Under the pieces are notes generated by a model. It saw nothing but the letters and a program-made list of their open reading frames with translations, was not told the DNA's origin and searched no databases. A DNA stretch of 64,000 bases from Brevibacterium limosum (GTDB lineage: Bacteria > Actinomycetota > Actinomycetes > Actinomycetales > Brevibacteriaceae): NCBI RefSeq assembly GCF_011617705.1, contig NZ_CP050154.1, positions 186,001 to 250,000 of the forward strand, in the 5' to 3' direction. Both the position numbers and the translations under genes were made by a program. Shown piece after piece: positions 26,948 to 37,224 of the stretch. Position 1 is the first letter of the stretch. Each line of letters starts with the position of its first letter.

Positions 26948-28108
26948 TCACTCAACCGGGTAGGCGTGCAGGGCAGAGGTGTCGACCTCGACGAAGACAT
27001 GCGTGCCGACCTTGACGTTGGCACGCAGTTCGGTGATCGTCGCGCCGAGTCCCGGGTGCAGGACACCGAAGCCGATGGTCGGCTTAGCGCCCGCGTCGGA
27101 TTCGGCGGCTGTCGCTGCATCCTCAGCTGGTTCGGCCGCTGCCTCCGATTTCGTCGATACCTCCGGGGCCGTCTGCCTGTTCGGCACTCCGGCGAGATCG
27201 GCGAGGTCGACGTCGAGGGCGAGGCCCATCTCCGTGTCGACCGGTGAGAGCTTCGCCTGCAGGCAGGAACCGCGATCGCGCAGTCCGGTGACGATGGCTT
27301 CGAACACCGTCGCCGAGGTGAACGCCGGGTCGTGTTCGTCCAGTGACAGGAGGGCGGCACGCCACCCGAGAGTCACGAACACCTTCCCGTCGAGTTCGGT
27401 GCGGGCGCGCACGGCCGAATGGCCGATGGACAGCCATCCCTTCCGCGCCAACCCGGAGTAGACGTTGACCCCGCTGAGCTCGGCCGGCAGCGAACCGCGC
27501 GGTTCGGTGACGATCTGCTCCAGCGAGCCGAGGGCGACGAGCTGGTCCTTTTCGATATCGGCCACGCCCGCCTCGGCGATGGTGTGGTCGGTCAGCGAAT
27601 TCGAGCTGAACACGACTCCGCGGCCTTCGTGGGCGACGAGTTCGGCGAAGCGGCTGCGCAGCCCGGTGCGCAGATGGCCGGGGACCGAACCGAAGGGGTC
27701 GATGAGGGTCAGCCACTTCGCGCCGCTCGCCCAAGCCGCGGCCAGGGCGAGGCGGGCACGATCGGTCGCATCGAGGTCCTCGAGGCGGAGGCGCAGGATT
27801 TCGGGCCGCAGCCCGAACGTTGTCAGTGCAGCTGATGGATCCGCTGCCGATGCCGCCTCCCCAGATCCGGCATCGGCTTCGCGAAGATAGCTCTTCATCC
27901 AGCTGCGCACACGCGAACGACCCGACCGGCGTCCGGTCGGGAAGCGTGGTGGTGGTGCGACGTGAGGCAGGGCCGCCGCGGACAGCACCACCGAAGTGGT
28001 GCTGTCCGGGCTGCCCATGAGTCCGAGCATTGTCCCTGCTCGCAGACGTCCTAGGTCGATCTCGCGTCCGTCGAGCTGCAGCCCCGCGAGGGACAATTCA
28101 TCGTTCAC
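26948..28108 (-). CDS. Degenerate ABC-ATPase-like protein
   Basis: 386 residues, ATG 28108, 7 bp after the LPXTG gene. It aligns in order with an ABC ATPase, but key residues are lost. The P-loop region reads GLMGSPDSTTSV, with Thr where the Walker A Lys should be. The signature region reads LEDLDATDRARLALAAAWASG instead of LSGGQ, and the Walker B strand WLTLIDPF keeps Asp but lacks the catalytic Glu. The H-loop position reads VVFSSNSLTD, without His. Residues 290-386 look like an accessory domain with a Glu/Ala-rich linker. Nucleotide hydrolysis is unlikely. Relationship is from motif order by eye; the ABC reading is probable, not certain. Confidence 0.6.
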   Translation of the reverse strand: MNDELSLAGLQLDGREIDLGRLRAGTMLGLMGSPDSTTSVVLSAAALPHVAPPPRFPTGRRSGRSRVRSWMKSYLREADAGSGEAASAADPSAALTTFGLRPEILRLRLEDLDATDRARLALAAAWASGAKWLTLIDPFGSVPGHLRTGLRSRFAELVAHEGRGVVFSSNSLTDHTIAEAGVADIEKDQLVALGSLEQIVTEPRGSLPAELSGVNVYSGLARKGWLSIGHSAVRARTELDGKVFVTLGWRAALLSLDEHDPAFTSATVFEAIVTGLRDRGSCLQAKLSPVDTEMGLALDVDLADLAGVPNRQTAPEVSTKSEAAAEPAEDAATAAESDAGAKPTIGFGVLHPGLGATITELRANVKVGTHVFVEVDTSALHAYPVE

Positions 28109-28115
28109 CGTGAGT

Positions 28116-29654
28116 TTAGAACTCCGCGGGATCGTCGGAGGCGTTCATCCGCCGACGGGTGATGATGACGGCGGCTGCACCGACTGCGAGCAGCCCGACA
28201 CCGAGTGCCAGTCCGGTCATCTCGGCACCGGTGCGCGGCAGATCGCTGCCCGATTCGCCCTGGCCGCTGCCGTTTCCGTTTCCGCCTTCGTCGACGGCGG
28301 TGCCGTTGGTCAGCACGGTGAAGCTTCCGCCCTGGGGCTCATCGAAGCTCTCGGCCTGGGCACGCACGTTGTACGTGCCGAGCACGGCCTTGACCTTCGC
28401 CTGGACGCCGAACGTGACCTTGCCGTCGGAATCGGCTTCCTTGGTCATCGTGTAGCGATCGACCTTGCCCTGGGCATGCTCGACCGTGATGGAGACCTTC
28501 TCGCCGGGCTGAGCCCCGCTGACGCCGATCTTGATGCCGTCGTTCAGGAAGTCCTCGGAGCTGACCTCGGTCGGGTCGATGAACATGGAGGGCTGTGCTT
28601 CAGCGGCAGGTTTCTTATCCTCGGTGCCGGGGCTGGCCGGACCGGTGGACTCAGCTGCGTCGTCCGCGGCCTTCTCGTCGCCTCCATCGCCGTCTTCCGC
28701 AGGCTGGCTCTTGCCCGCCTGATCAGCGTCGTCGGAGTCGTTGGCGTCGCCTGCACCTTCGGTCTCGTCGACCTTCGGCTCTTCGTCCTTCGGAGCTTCG
28801 CTTTCGGTCTCCGTGGGCTTGGGGGCCTCGGTGGTGGGATCCTCATCCGGGGCCTTGGCCGGTCCCGGCTTCACATCGTCGGCAGGAGCCTCATCGGTCT
28901 TATCGGTCTCCGACGGGCTCGGCTTCGGAGCCTTGGTGGTCGGATCCTCGGTCTTCGTCTCGGTCGGCTCCGGGGCCTTGGTGGTCGGATCTTCAGTCTT
29001 CGTCTCCGAAGGCTCGGGAGCCTCGGTGGTGGGGTCCTCGGTCTTCGTCTCCGACGGCTTGGGGCTCTCCGACTCGTCAGGAGTCTCATCCGGGGTCTTG
29101 ATCGGACCGGTGGCCGAGTCGCACTCGTCGTCTCCGTTGCCGGAGTCGTCGACGTCGGAGGCCTTGGAGACGACCTCGAAGGAGACCTTGGAGGACTTCT
29201 TCTCGGACTTGAGGTCGGTGAGGTAGAGGGAGTATTCGCCGACAGGCACCTGAGCGCCGTCGGTGACGGTGAAGAAGTAGGTGCCGGAGACCTTTCCGTC
29301 CTCGTCGACAGTGAGCTTCTTATCCGGGGAGTATTCGGTGCCATCGGTGCCGACAACGGTCACCGTGGCTTTCTCGTCCTCGGTGAATCCGGTGCCGGAG
29401 AAGCCGATTCCCTTCTTGTCGTTCGCGATGTCGTCGCGGGTCACCTGCGCCTGCGCAAGGGTCGCCTGCGGGTCCGACTCGTCGGGAACCGAGGAATCCG
29501 ATTCGGAGCTGCTCGATGACTGCTGATCACCCTGGGCGCACAGCGATTGCTGAGGGACCGAAGCGGTGGACTCTGTCGCTGCGAACGCCGGGGCGCCAGC
29601 AAGACCTGTCAATGCAACGGCTACTGCGGGGGCAAGCACAAGACGCGAGGTCTT
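28116..29654 (-). CDS. Sortase-anchored (LPXTG-type) surface protein with Glu/Pro/Thr repeat stalk
   Basis: Start set at GTG 29654 (VKTSRLVLAPAV), 7 bp after GAAAGG; the upstream ATG at 29687 has no ribosome site. 512 residues. Signal peptide about 1-26 (cleavage after AFA). Residues about 60-160 are a beta-sandwich (GIGFSGTGFTEDEKATVTVVG...). Residues about 175-330 are an acidic stalk with imperfect 15-residue repeats (SETKTEDPTTKAPEP type). A second beta-domain follows (FLNDGIKIGVSGAQPGEKVS). The C-terminus is LPRTGAEMTG, a hydrophobic helix and basic tail RRRMN, the classic sortase signal. First gene of a probable three-gene operon with the degenerate ABC protein and an exported protein. 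Function unknown; cell-wall anchoring is clear. Confidence 0.88.
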   Translation of the reverse strand, partial: KTSRLVLAPAVAVALTGLAGAPAFAATESTASVPQQSLCAQGDQQSSSSSESDSSVPDESDPQATLAQAQVTRDDIANDKKGIGFSGTGFTEDEKATVTVVGTDGTEYSPDKKLTVDEDGKVSGTYFFTVTDGAQVPVGEYSLYLTDLKSEKKSSKVSFEVVSKASDVDDSGNGDDECDSATGPIKTPDETPDESESPKPSETKTEDPTTEAPEPSETKTEDPTTKAPEPTETKTEDPTTKAPKPSPSETDKTDEAPADDVKPGPAKAPDEDPTTEAPKPTETESEAPKDEEPKVDETEGAGDANDSDDADQAGKSQPAEDGDGGDEKAADDAAESTGPASPGTEDKKPAAEAQPSMFIDPTEVSSEDFLNDGIKIGVSGAQPGEKVSITVEHAQGKVDRYTMTKEADSDGKVTFGVQAKVKAVLGTYNVRAQAESFDEPQGGSFTVLTNGTAVDEGGNGNGSGQGESGSDLPRTGAEMTGLALGVGLLAVGAAAVIITRRRMNASDDPAEF

Positions 29655-29969
29655 CACAGTAATGCCTTTCGATTGTTGTCTACCCACGAAAGACGATGGA
29701 CTCCCGGCATTCCTTGGCTCAAGAAGGGGAAGGCACCATCGTGCGCGGGTCCGTACAGCTCATTACCCTAAAGCATTCATCCGCCGCTATGGGGAGACAC
29801 ACGGGTAAAAACCAGGAGAATTCGGGAGAATCGTTATTGTTTTGTGACATAGTTGCGGCGTGTCGGTGGAAGTCGTTCGCTGATTCTGCCCGTTCGGCCT
29901 ATGGGGTCTCGGGTGTGTGGGACATGAGATCTCGAGCGTGTGAGGTCCGGAACGACTACCATCGGAAAC
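29655..29969. promoter_or_regulatory. Divergent promoter region between surface-protein gene and dcd
   Basis: 315 bp without a gene. It must hold promoters for both strands. A/T-rich stretches at about 29765-29780 and 29815-29870 (for example TCGTTATTGTTTTGTGACATAG) are the likely promoter cores; no exact -35/-10 pair could be fixed by eye. Confidence 0.4.
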
Positions 29970-30548
29970 GTGACTCTCCTTTCCGACCGCGAGATCCGCG
30001 CCGAGCTCGACTCCGGGCGCATCGCCCTCGACCCCTACGACCCGTCGCTGATCCAGCCGGCCAGTGTCGATGTGTGTCTCGATCGCTATTTCCGGCTCTT
30101 CGACAACCACAAGTACGCGGTCATCGATCCGAGTCTCGAACAGCCCGAGCTCACCCGCTTCGTCGAAGCCGCTCCGGGGGAGCCCTTCGTTCTCCACCCG
30201 GGCGAATTCGTCCTCGCCTCCACCCATGAGCTCGTGACTCTGCCCGTCGATGTCGCCGCTCGCCTCGAGGGCAAGTCCTCGCTCGGGCGTCTCGGCCTTC
30301 TCACCCACTCGACGGCCGGATTCATCGACCCCGGCTTCAGCGGCCACGTCACCCTGGAGCTGTCGAACGTCGCCACCCTGCCGATCACGCTGTGGCCGGG
30401 AATGAAGATCGGTCAGCTCTGCTTCTTCCGACTCAGCTCCGCGGCAGAGAACCCGTACGGCTCCCAGGCCACGGGCAACCGCTACCAGGGTCAACGCGGT
30501 CCGACCGCGTCCCGTTCGCACCTCAACTTCTACCGGAGGGGCATGTGA
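29970..30548 (+). CDS. dcd: dCTP deaminase, dUMP-forming (bifunctional type)
   Basis: Converts dCTP to dUMP (deamination and diphosphohydrolysis) for thymidylate supply. Start at GTG 29970 ([20 protein letters not shown]); 192 residues, the family length. [35 protein letters not shown] is present, and the [11 protein letters not shown] loop is the form of actinobacterial bifunctional enzymes. [13 protein letters not shown] ending ([15 protein letters not shown]) is the mobile C-terminal lid. Its TGA overlaps the GTG of the next gene. Confidence 0.94.
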   Translation: MTLLSDREIRAELDSGRIALDPYDPSLIQPASVDVCLDRYFRLFDNHKYAVIDPSLEQPELTRFVEAAPGEPFVLHPGEFVLASTHELVTLPVDVAARLEGKSSLGRLGLLTHSTAGFIDPGFSGHVTLELSNVATLPITLWPGMKIGQLCFFRLSSAAENPYGSQATGNRYQGQRGPTASRSHLNFYRRGM

Positions 30549-31828
30549 TCACCCGCCGCGAACTGCGGCTGCAACGCGAAGCCGCCGAACGCGCCGCCCG
30601 TGAACAGGCCGACGCCGCGCGCTATCAGGTCCCGGAGAACCAGGCTCCGGACGACCAGGCTCCGGCCGACCGGGCTCCAGGTGCTCAGGCTCCGGGCGTG
30701 CCGAATGCGGCCGGAGACCCGGCCGCCCACACCGCCGACACTTCCGCACCGCCGGAGGTCGGCGTCCCCGGCGCGAGCGCTCCTGCCCGTGCTCCCGAAG
30801 CTTCCGCGGCGAGTCGGCGGCGGAGCGGGATGCCGTCGACGGGACGGCCCGGCTACGGCGGTGACGCCTCCGCGCCCGAGGACACGGCCACCTCGGCGGA
30901 TCTGCGTGGTTTCCATCTCATCCTGCTCGATGACGCCCTCGAGGTCTCCGATGTCCTCGCGCTCATCCACAACAAACTGCCCGATCTCCACCCGGTGCTC
31001 GACGAGCACGGACAGATGCGACTGAGCCGGCACTCCCGGCTGAGCTCGGGGGCCGCCCTCGACCCCGCCGATGCCGCCGCGCTCGAAGTCCCCGACTGGG
31101 CTCGGCATGCGATTGTCATCGACTGCCCCCGCGACCGGCAGCCGACCCCGCCGCCGGACTGGTTCGCCGATGCCGACGGACTCCACGAGGCCTTTCCCGA
31201 CGGAATGCCGGACCGGGAGGAGGAGCGGATGCTCAGCCTCGTGCTCTCCATCGCCTCCCGCCTCCACACGGGCGTGCGCCTGGCCGACGAGCCCGGACTG
31301 CCGACGCGGGTGATCATCCCCGACCCCGAGGCGAAGGTCGACCTCTACATCTACTCCTCGTATTGGATGGAACCGCCGGTGGCTCTCGACTTCGTGCGCC
31401 GCCGCGCCCCGCACGCCTTCCAGCAGGCCCTGCCCACCCCCGACGAGGATGTGCTGGCCCAGGCGAGCATCGACGATCCTCTCTTCGACCCTTCCGCCCC
31501 GGTCGTCCTCGACGGCTATGCCCTGCTCGTCCCGCTCGGTGAGATCGATGAATCCGCCGGCAGCCTCGAGATCCGTGTGATGGAGGCCGAGTGGGTGCCG
31601 CCGATCGTCGCTGCCCACACCGATGCCCCGCAGATCGAATACCACGTGCACTGGATGGACACCGAGTCGAAGCGCTATCAGCCGAATCAGGGACGCCGAT
31701 TCCGGCGGATGCGCGGCCAGGTGGCTCAACTGACCGATGCGATCGGAGCCGAGCTGCTCGTCGGCTCCGCAGGCATCGGACTCGACGAGAACGGCTTCCT
31801 CGTGACCAGTCGACAGCTGCGCACGTGA
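30545..31828 (+). CDS. Conserved hypothetical protein coupled to dcd
   Basis: Start at GTG 30545 inside the dcd stop (GTGA overlap); 427 residues. Residues 1-125 are a hydrophilic, disordered region with basic start [20 protein letters not shown] and Ala/Pro repeats ([16 protein letters not shown]). The rest is a folded mixed alpha/beta domain with [39 protein letters not shown] and [20 protein letters not shown]. No signal peptide or membrane helix. Family not recognised. A conserved actinobacterial hypothetical is the most I can say. Confidence 0.7.
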   Translation: MITRRELRLQREAAERAAREQADAARYQVPENQAPDDQAPADRAPGAQAPGVPNAAGDPAAHTADTSAPPEVGVPGASAPARAPEASAASRRRSGMPSTGRPGYGGDASAPEDTATSADLRGFHLILLDDALEVSDVLALIHNKLPDLHPVLDEHGQMRLSRHSRLSSGAALDPADAAALEVPDWARHAIVIDCPRDRQPTPPPDWFADADGLHEAFPDGMPDREEERMLSLVLSIASRLHTGVRLADEPGLPTRVIIPDPEAKVDLYIYSSYWMEPPVALDFVRRRAPHAFQQALPTPDEDVLAQASIDDPLFDPSAPVVLDGYALLVPLGEIDESAGSLEIRVMEAEWVPPIVAAHTDAPQIEYHVHWMDTESKRYQPNQGRRFRRMRGQVAQLTDAIGAELLVGSAGIGLDENGFLVTSRQLRT

Positions 31829-31955
31829 TCGGTGCCATGCCGGGGCAGAACCTGTCTCAGCTCACACCCGCTGATTGGGGGAACGACACCTGTCCATGCG
31901 AAAATGACCTGACGAACCTTTTTCACAAACAGGCATATGACGGAGGTGGCCGCCG

Positions 31956-34900
31956 GTGATAGTCATGACAGGCGCCTTCTTCGTGGCATCTGTCATCGCC
32001 TACCCTCTGGTCCGCCTGCTCGGCCGCAACGCCTTCGTCTTCCTCGCGCTCGTCCCCTTCGCGGGACTCCTGTGGAGCCTGTCGACGATCTCCGATCTCT
32101 TCGGCCCCGCGGCCCAGCCGCTCGTCGAGAACCTCGACTGGCTGCCCGAACTCGGGCTCGGCGGAGTCTTCCGCCTCGACGTGCTCTCCTGGGTCATGAC
32201 ACTGCTGGTCACCGGGGTCGGAGCCCTCGTCTTCATCTACTGCGCACGCTACTTCCTGCCCGATGAGCCCGGCTTGGCCCGGTTCGCCGGGATCTTCATG
32301 GCCTTCGCCGGAATGATGTACGGACTCGTCGTCGCCGACGAGCTGCTCATGCTCTACCTGTTCTGGGAAGGCACCACGGTCTTCTCCTATCTGCTCATCG
32401 GGCACAGCCAGTCACGTCGCCGCTCGCGGCAGGCGGCACTGCAGGCGCTCATCGTCACCACCGCCGGCGGCCTCGCCATGCTCGTGGGCATGATCCTGCT
32501 CATCACCGCCACCGGCACCGGGCAGATCTCGACCCTGGTCGACCGCGCCCAATCGGGAATGGACACCGGCGGAGTCATCGTCTCCGCGGTCATCCTCATC
32601 CTCGTCGGCGCGATCTCGAAGTCCGCGCTCATGCCGTTCCACTTCTGGCTGCCCGGCGCCATGGCCGCCCCCACCCCGGTGAGCGCCTATCTGCACGCCG
32701 CCGCCATGGTCAAGGCCGGAATCTACCTCGTCCTGCGCCTGGCGCCCGGCTACAACAACATCCCCGGCTGGTCCGAGGTGCTGCTCACCCTGGGTCTGCT
32801 GACGATGTTCATCGGCGGTTGGCAGGCGCTGAAGCAGACCGACCTCAAACTGCTCTTGGCCTTCGGCACGGTCTCCCAGCTGGGGTTCCTCACCACCATG
32901 GCGTCGTTCGGCACTCCGGACATCACGAAAGCGGCCCTTGGTCTGCTCATCGCTCACGCCCTGTTCAAGTCCTGTCTGTTCCTGTGCGTCGGCATCATCG
33001 ACCATCGCGCAGGCACCCGTGACCTGACGAAGCTCTCCGGCGGTTGGAAGGCCTTCCCAGTCGTGGCCGTGTGCGCGACGATCGCGGCCGCCTCGATGGC
33101 GGGGCTGCCTCCGCTGCTCGGCTTCGCTGCGAAGGAAGCCGCGTACTCGACCCTCCTGTCCTCACCGGACAAGGCTTCGGTCATCGCCTTCATCGGCATC
33201 ATGATCGGCTCGATCCTCACCGTCGCCTATTCGGCCCGCTTCGTCTGGGGCGCGTTCTCCTCGAAGCCGGGAGTCGACGACATCGCCCGCCGCGACGAGA
33301 AGCTCACCCTCGTCGTCTCTCCGCTCATCCTCACCGCGCTGACTCTGGCGCTCGGTCCGGGAGTCGGACTGCTCGACGGCTACTTCTCCGCCTGGACGAC
33401 CGGCCTTCCGGCCGTCGCCGAGGGCGACGGGCACTACCACCTCGCGCTGTGGCACGGATTCGAACCGGCGCTCGCCTTCACCGCCGTGACCGTCGCCGCG
33501 GGCATCGCCCTGTTCATCTTCCGCCGTCCCTTCGCGAGGGTCCAGCAGACTCTGCCGTCGGGGCTGGACTTCCACGAGCTCTACCGGATGCTCATCGGCT
33601 GGATGGAAGCCCTGGCACTGTGGGTCACCGCCCGCACCCAGCGCGGTTCGCTGCCGTTCTACCAAGGCGTGGTCTACCTCGTCCTCGTCGCCGGACTGGG
33701 TCTGGCGATCATCGCCAACGACACGTGGAACATCACCTTCCGGCTCTGGGACACTCCACTGGACTTCATCGTCGCCGCGGTGCTCATCATCGTCGCGATC
33801 GGTGCCACCCGAGCGAAGAAGCGCTTCACCGCCGTGGTCGTCACCGGCATCTCCGGCTATGCCATGGTCGCCTACTTCGCCTTCGTCGGCGCTCCCGACC
33901 TGGCCCTGACCCAGGTGCTCGTCGAAACCATCACGATCGTCGTCTTCGTCCTCGTCCTCCGGCGCCTGCCGGCGCGCATCGGTGAGTCCACCGGTCGCCT
34001 CACCCCCGCCTGGCGGGCGATCATCGGCGGTGCCGTGGGCATCACCGTGATGCTCGTGGTCCTCATCGCCGCCGGAGTGCGCATGAGCGACCCGGTCTCC
34101 ACCGACTTCGGGCAGCTCGCCTACGAACTCGGCCACGGCAAGAACATCGTCAACGTCACCCTCGTCGACATCCGCGCCTGGGACACGATGGGCGAGATCT
34201 CGGTGCTCGTGGCCGCGGGAACCGGCATCGCCGGCCTCATCTTCGTGCGCGGTCGTGAGGGCCACCTGCACCGGTTCGAACGGAAGAAGGACGGCACCGA
34301 GACGGCCGGCCGAATCCGCTTCCAACCCGTTTCCGAAGACGTCGTCGACCTCCACCACGCCGGCCGTGGCGAAGGCCTGTCGCAGAAGCGCGTGTCCTGG
34401 CTCATCGCCGGACGCACCCTGGCCCCACGCAACCGTTCGATCATCCTCGAGGTCACCGCGCGTCTGATCTTCCACGCCGTCCTCGTCTTCTCCGTCTATC
34501 TCCTCTTCGCCGGCCACAACGAGCCCGGCGGAGGATTCGCCGGCGGCCTCGTCGCCGGTCTCGCCCTCGTCGTGCGCTATCTCGCCGGAGGCAAGTACGA
34601 ACTCGCCGAGGCGGCACCCTTCACTCCCTCGGGAATGCTGGGCACCGGCATGATCACCGCGATCCTGACCGTCATCGGCGGTTGGGTCTGGGGAGGCACG
34701 GTCTTCGAATCCGTCTACCTCGAAGGCGATCTGCCTCTGCTGGGGCACCTGTCCTTCGGCACCTCGACGTTCTTCGACATCGGCGTCTACCTCATCGTCG
34801 TCGGCCTCATGCTCGACATCCTCCGCTCCCTCGGAGCCGAGGTCGACCTGCATCAGGAGCGCGACGAGACGATGCTGACCAGCCGCATCCACGACAATGT

Positions 34901-35012
34901 GAACTTCTCCGAGAACATGGGCGCCACCGCCGAGCACCGTGCCGTGTCCGAGATCATGGACCGGGTCAATGAACTCGACGTCGACAACGGTGCGGAAGGA
35001 GGCCGCCTGTGA
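31956..35012 (+). CDS. mrpA: Na+/H+ antiporter subunit A (MrpA with fused MrpB-type domain)
   Basis: Largest subunit of the Mrp cation/proton antiporter, related to NuoL of complex I. Start GTG 31956 behind GGAGGT (31942-31947); 1018 residues. Residues about 1-500 are NuoL/MrpA-like with [40 protein letters not shown] (channel Lys/His) and [14 protein letters not shown] MrpA C-terminal domain (about 600-720) and an MnhB-like part (about 830-960; [21 protein letters not shown]) complete the fused A+B form typical of actinobacteria. First of six mrp genes; no separate mrpB is present. Confidence 0.95.
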   Translation: MIVMTGAFFVASVIAYPLVRLLGRNAFVFLALVPFAGLLWSLSTISDLFGPAAQPLVENLDWLPELGLGGVFRLDVLSWVMTLLVTGVGALVFIYCARYFLPDEPGLARFAGIFMAFAGMMYGLVVADELLMLYLFWEGTTVFSYLLIGHSQSRRRSRQAALQALIVTTAGGLAMLVGMILLITATGTGQISTLVDRAQSGMDTGGVIVSAVILILVGAISKSALMPFHFWLPGAMAAPTPVSAYLHAAAMVKAGIYLVLRLAPGYNNIPGWSEVLLTLGLLTMFIGGWQALKQTDLKLLLAFGTVSQLGFLTTMASFGTPDITKAALGLLIAHALFKSCLFLCVGIIDHRAGTRDLTKLSGGWKAFPVVAVCATIAAASMAGLPPLLGFAAKEAAYSTLLSSPDKASVIAFIGIMIGSILTVAYSARFVWGAFSSKPGVDDIARRDEKLTLVVSPLILTALTLALGPGVGLLDGYFSAWTTGLPAVAEGDGHYHLALWHGFEPALAFTAVTVAAGIALFIFRRPFARVQQTLPSGLDFHELYRMLIGWMEALALWVTARTQRGSLPFYQGVVYLVLVAGLGLAIIANDTWNITFRLWDTPLDFIVAAVLIIVAIGATRAKKRFTAVVVTGISGYAMVAYFAFVGAPDLALTQVLVETITIVVFVLVLRRLPARIGESTGRLTPAWRAIIGGAVGITVMLVVLIAAGVRMSDPVSTDFGQLAYELGHGKNIVNVTLVDIRAWDTMGEISVLVAAGTGIAGLIFVRGREGHLHRFERKKDGTETAGRIRFQPVSEDVVDLHHAGRGEGLSQKRVSWLIAGRTLAPRNRSIILEVTARLIFHAVLVFSVYLLFAGHNEPGGGFAGGLVAGLALVVRYLAGGKYELAEAAPFTPSGMLGTGMITAILTVIGGWVWGGTVFESVYLEGDLPLLGHLSFGTSTFFDIGVYLIVVGLMLDILRSLGAEVDLHQERDETMLTSRIHDNVNFSENMGATAEHRAVSEIMDRVNELDVDNGAEGGRL

Positions 35013-35644
35013 GCGTGTCCTTCGTCATGGTCCTGGCCATGGGCGTCCTCTTCGCCGCCGGCATCTACCTCATGCTCGAACGCTCGCTGACCCGAGTTCT
35101 GCTCGGCTTCATCCTGCTCGGCAACGGAGTGAACCTGCTCATCATCCTCACCGCCGGCCGCGGTTCCCCGCCCCTGACCGACGGAGAGAACCTGTCGACC
35201 GAGGGCATGTCCGATCCGCTGCCGCATGCTCTCATCCTCACGGCCATCGTCATCACCTTCTCCGTGACGGCGTTCCTGTTGGCGATGATCTACCGATCCT
35301 GGAGGCTCATGCGCGCCGATTCGCTGCAGGATGACGACACCGACCTCCAGGTGGCGATCACGAAGATCATCGACTCCGAGGCGGAGGCGAGCACCGACTA
35401 CGACGACACCGAGTTCGGTGACGAAGCGGAGTCCCCGATCACCGGTGCCATCGACCTCGACGACGACGGGACCCCCACAGAGCGGGAGGATCTCGCCGAA
35501 GACATCGAGGATGCGTCGAGTCCGGCTGAAGCCGATGCCCTCGCCGAGGCGGCCGCGGACTCCCAGACGGAGGCCCACAGTGCCGGCGAGGCCGAGGCCG
35601 CCGACGATGCCCGGGACGCGAAGCAGCGGGGAGACGACGCATGA
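35009..35644 (+). CDS. mrpC: Na+/H+ antiporter subunit C with acidic tail
   Basis: 211 residues, overlapping mrpA by 4 bp. Residues 1-105 are the NuoK-like MrpC with three helices ([35 protein letters not shown]). The usual protein ends near 115 residues; here another 100 acidic, disordered residues follow ([25 protein letters not shown], ending DAKQRGDDA). The tail is cytoplasmic by topology. Confidence 0.93.
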   Translation: MSVSFVMVLAMGVLFAAGIYLMLERSLTRVLLGFILLGNGVNLLIILTAGRGSPPLTDGENLSTEGMSDPLPHALILTAIVITFSVTAFLLAMIYRSWRLMRADSLQDDDTDLQVAITKIIDSEAEASTDYDDTEFGDEAESPITGAIDLDDDGTPTEREDLAEDIEDASSPAEADALAEAAADSQTEAHSAGEAEAADDARDAKQRGDDA

Positions 35645-37224
35645 TCGATCTTCTGCCCGTGCTCGTGCCTCTTCCCGTGCTGCTGCCGCTCATCGGTGCC
35701 GGAATCGCGCTGATCCTGTCCAAGCACACGCGGGCGCAGAACCTCGTGTCGATCGCGATCCTGCTCGCGGTGATGGTCATCGCCACGATGATCCTCTTCG
35801 GCGTCGATGCGCACGGACCGCAGGTCGTGGCGATCGGCGGCTGGCAGCCCCCGGCGGGCATCGTGCTCGTCGCCGACCGGCTGTCGTCGCTCATGCTCAT
35901 CGTGTCCTCGCTGGTCACCCTGTGCGTGCTCGTCTACGCGCTGAGTCAGGACGCCAACGACGACTCGAACGAAACTCCGATCTCCGTGTTCAATCCCAGC
36001 TATCTGGTGCTGTGCGCGGGCATTGCGAACTCGTTCCTCGCCGGGGACCTGTTCAACCTCTACGTCGGCTTCGAGATGTTCCTCGTCGCCTCCTATGTTC
36101 TGCTCACGCTCGGCGCCACGGCGGAGCGGATCCGGGCGGGAGTCACCTATGTGATCATCTCGCTGGTGTCCTCGGTGATCTTCCTCGCCGCCATCGGCGT
36201 CATCTACGCCGCGTGCGGGACCGTGAACATGGCGCAGCTCTCCGAGAGGATCTCGGATCTGCCCGCCGATGTGCAGATGATCCTCCACGTCCTGCTGCTG
36301 CTGGGCTTCGGAATCAAGGCCGCGATCTTCCCGCTGTCCTTCTGGCTGCCGGACTCCTATCCGACGGCCCCGGCGCCGGTGACCGCGGTCTTCGCAGGAC
36401 TGCTGACGAAGGTCGGCATCTACGCGATCATCCGCACCGAAACGCTGCTGTTCACCGAATCCTCACTGCGGGTGCCGCTGCTCATCGCGGCGGGTCTGAC
36501 GATGCTCGTGGGCATCTTCGGAGCCATCGCACAGTCGGAGATCAAGAGGATCGTGTCGTTCACCCTGGTCTCCCATATCGGCTACATGCTCTTCGGCGTG
36601 GCCTTGGGCACGAGCATCGGGCTGTCCGCGGCGATCTACTATACGGTCCACCACATCATCGTCCAGACCGCACTCTTCCTGGCCATCGGACTCGTCGAAA
36701 TGCGCGGCGGGTCCACCTCGACGAGGTCGCTGGGCGGTCTCATGGTGCTCTCGCCGGTGCTGACGATCATCTTCTTCATCCCGGCTCTCAACCTCTCCGG
36801 AATTCCGCCGTTCTCCGGGTTCATCGGCAAGGTCGCGCTCTTCCTCGCCGGTTTCGACGATCACGCGTGGCTGCCCACGGTCCTCATCGTCGCCGGCACC
36901 GTGACGAGTCTGCTCACCCTCTATGTCATCGGTCGTACCTTCAACCTCGCGTTCTGGCGTGATCCGGCCGATGCGGAAGAGGCGAACGAGGATCTCGTCG
37001 AAGAGTTCACAGAGCGGAAGAAGACCCTGCTGGCGGGGAAGAAGTGGAAGTCTCAGATCGGCGTTCCCCCTGCCATGGTGGTGGCCACCTCGGTGGTGGT
37101 GATCGCCTCCATCGTTCTCACGGTCGCCGCCGAACCCCTGTGGGACATGTCGAACCGGGCGGCGGAGAACCTCTCGACCCCGGTCGACTACGTCAACAAC
37201 GTGCTCGGAGGTGATGAGTCATGA
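35641..37224 (+). CDS. mrpD: Na+/H+ antiporter subunit D
   Basis: 527 residues, overlapping mrpC by 4 bp. NuoN/NuoM-like subunit with about 14 helices: GDLFNLYVGFEMFLVASYVLL, GIKAAIFPLSFWLPDSYPTAPA (ion-path Lys and His/Pro loop), AIAQSEIKRIVSFTLVSHIGYM and LNLSGIPPFSGFIGK. Normal MrpD length is about 500. It overlaps mrpE by 4 bp, part of the same transcript. Confidence 0.95.
   Translation: MIDLLPVLVPLPVLLPLIGAGIALILSKHTRAQNLVSIAILLAVMVIATMILFGVDAHGPQVVAIGGWQPPAGIVLVADRLSSLMLIVSSLVTLCVLVYALSQDANDDSNETPISVFNPSYLVLCAGIANSFLAGDLFNLYVGFEMFLVASYVLLTLGATAERIRAGVTYVIISLVSSVIFLAAIGVIYAACGTVNMAQLSERISDLPADVQMILHVLLLLGFGIKAAIFPLSFWLPDSYPTAPAPVTAVFAGLLTKVGIYAIIRTETLLFTESSLRVPLLIAAGLTMLVGIFGAIAQSEIKRIVSFTLVSHIGYMLFGVALGTSIGLSAAIYYTVHHIIVQTALFLAIGLVEMRGGSTSTRSLGGLMVLSPVLTIIFFIPALNLSGIPPFSGFIGKVALFLAGFDDHAWLPTVLIVAGTVTSLLTLYVIGRTFNLAFWRDPADAEEANEDLVEEFTERKKTLLAGKKWKSQIGVPPAMVVATSVVVIASIVLTVAAEPLWDMSNRAAENLSTPVDYVNNVLGGDES

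Noticed and set aside
33162..34937. 591-residue open frame antisense to mrpA
   Set aside because: Asp/Glu/His-rich composition typical of a reverse shadow; no ribosome site or domain.
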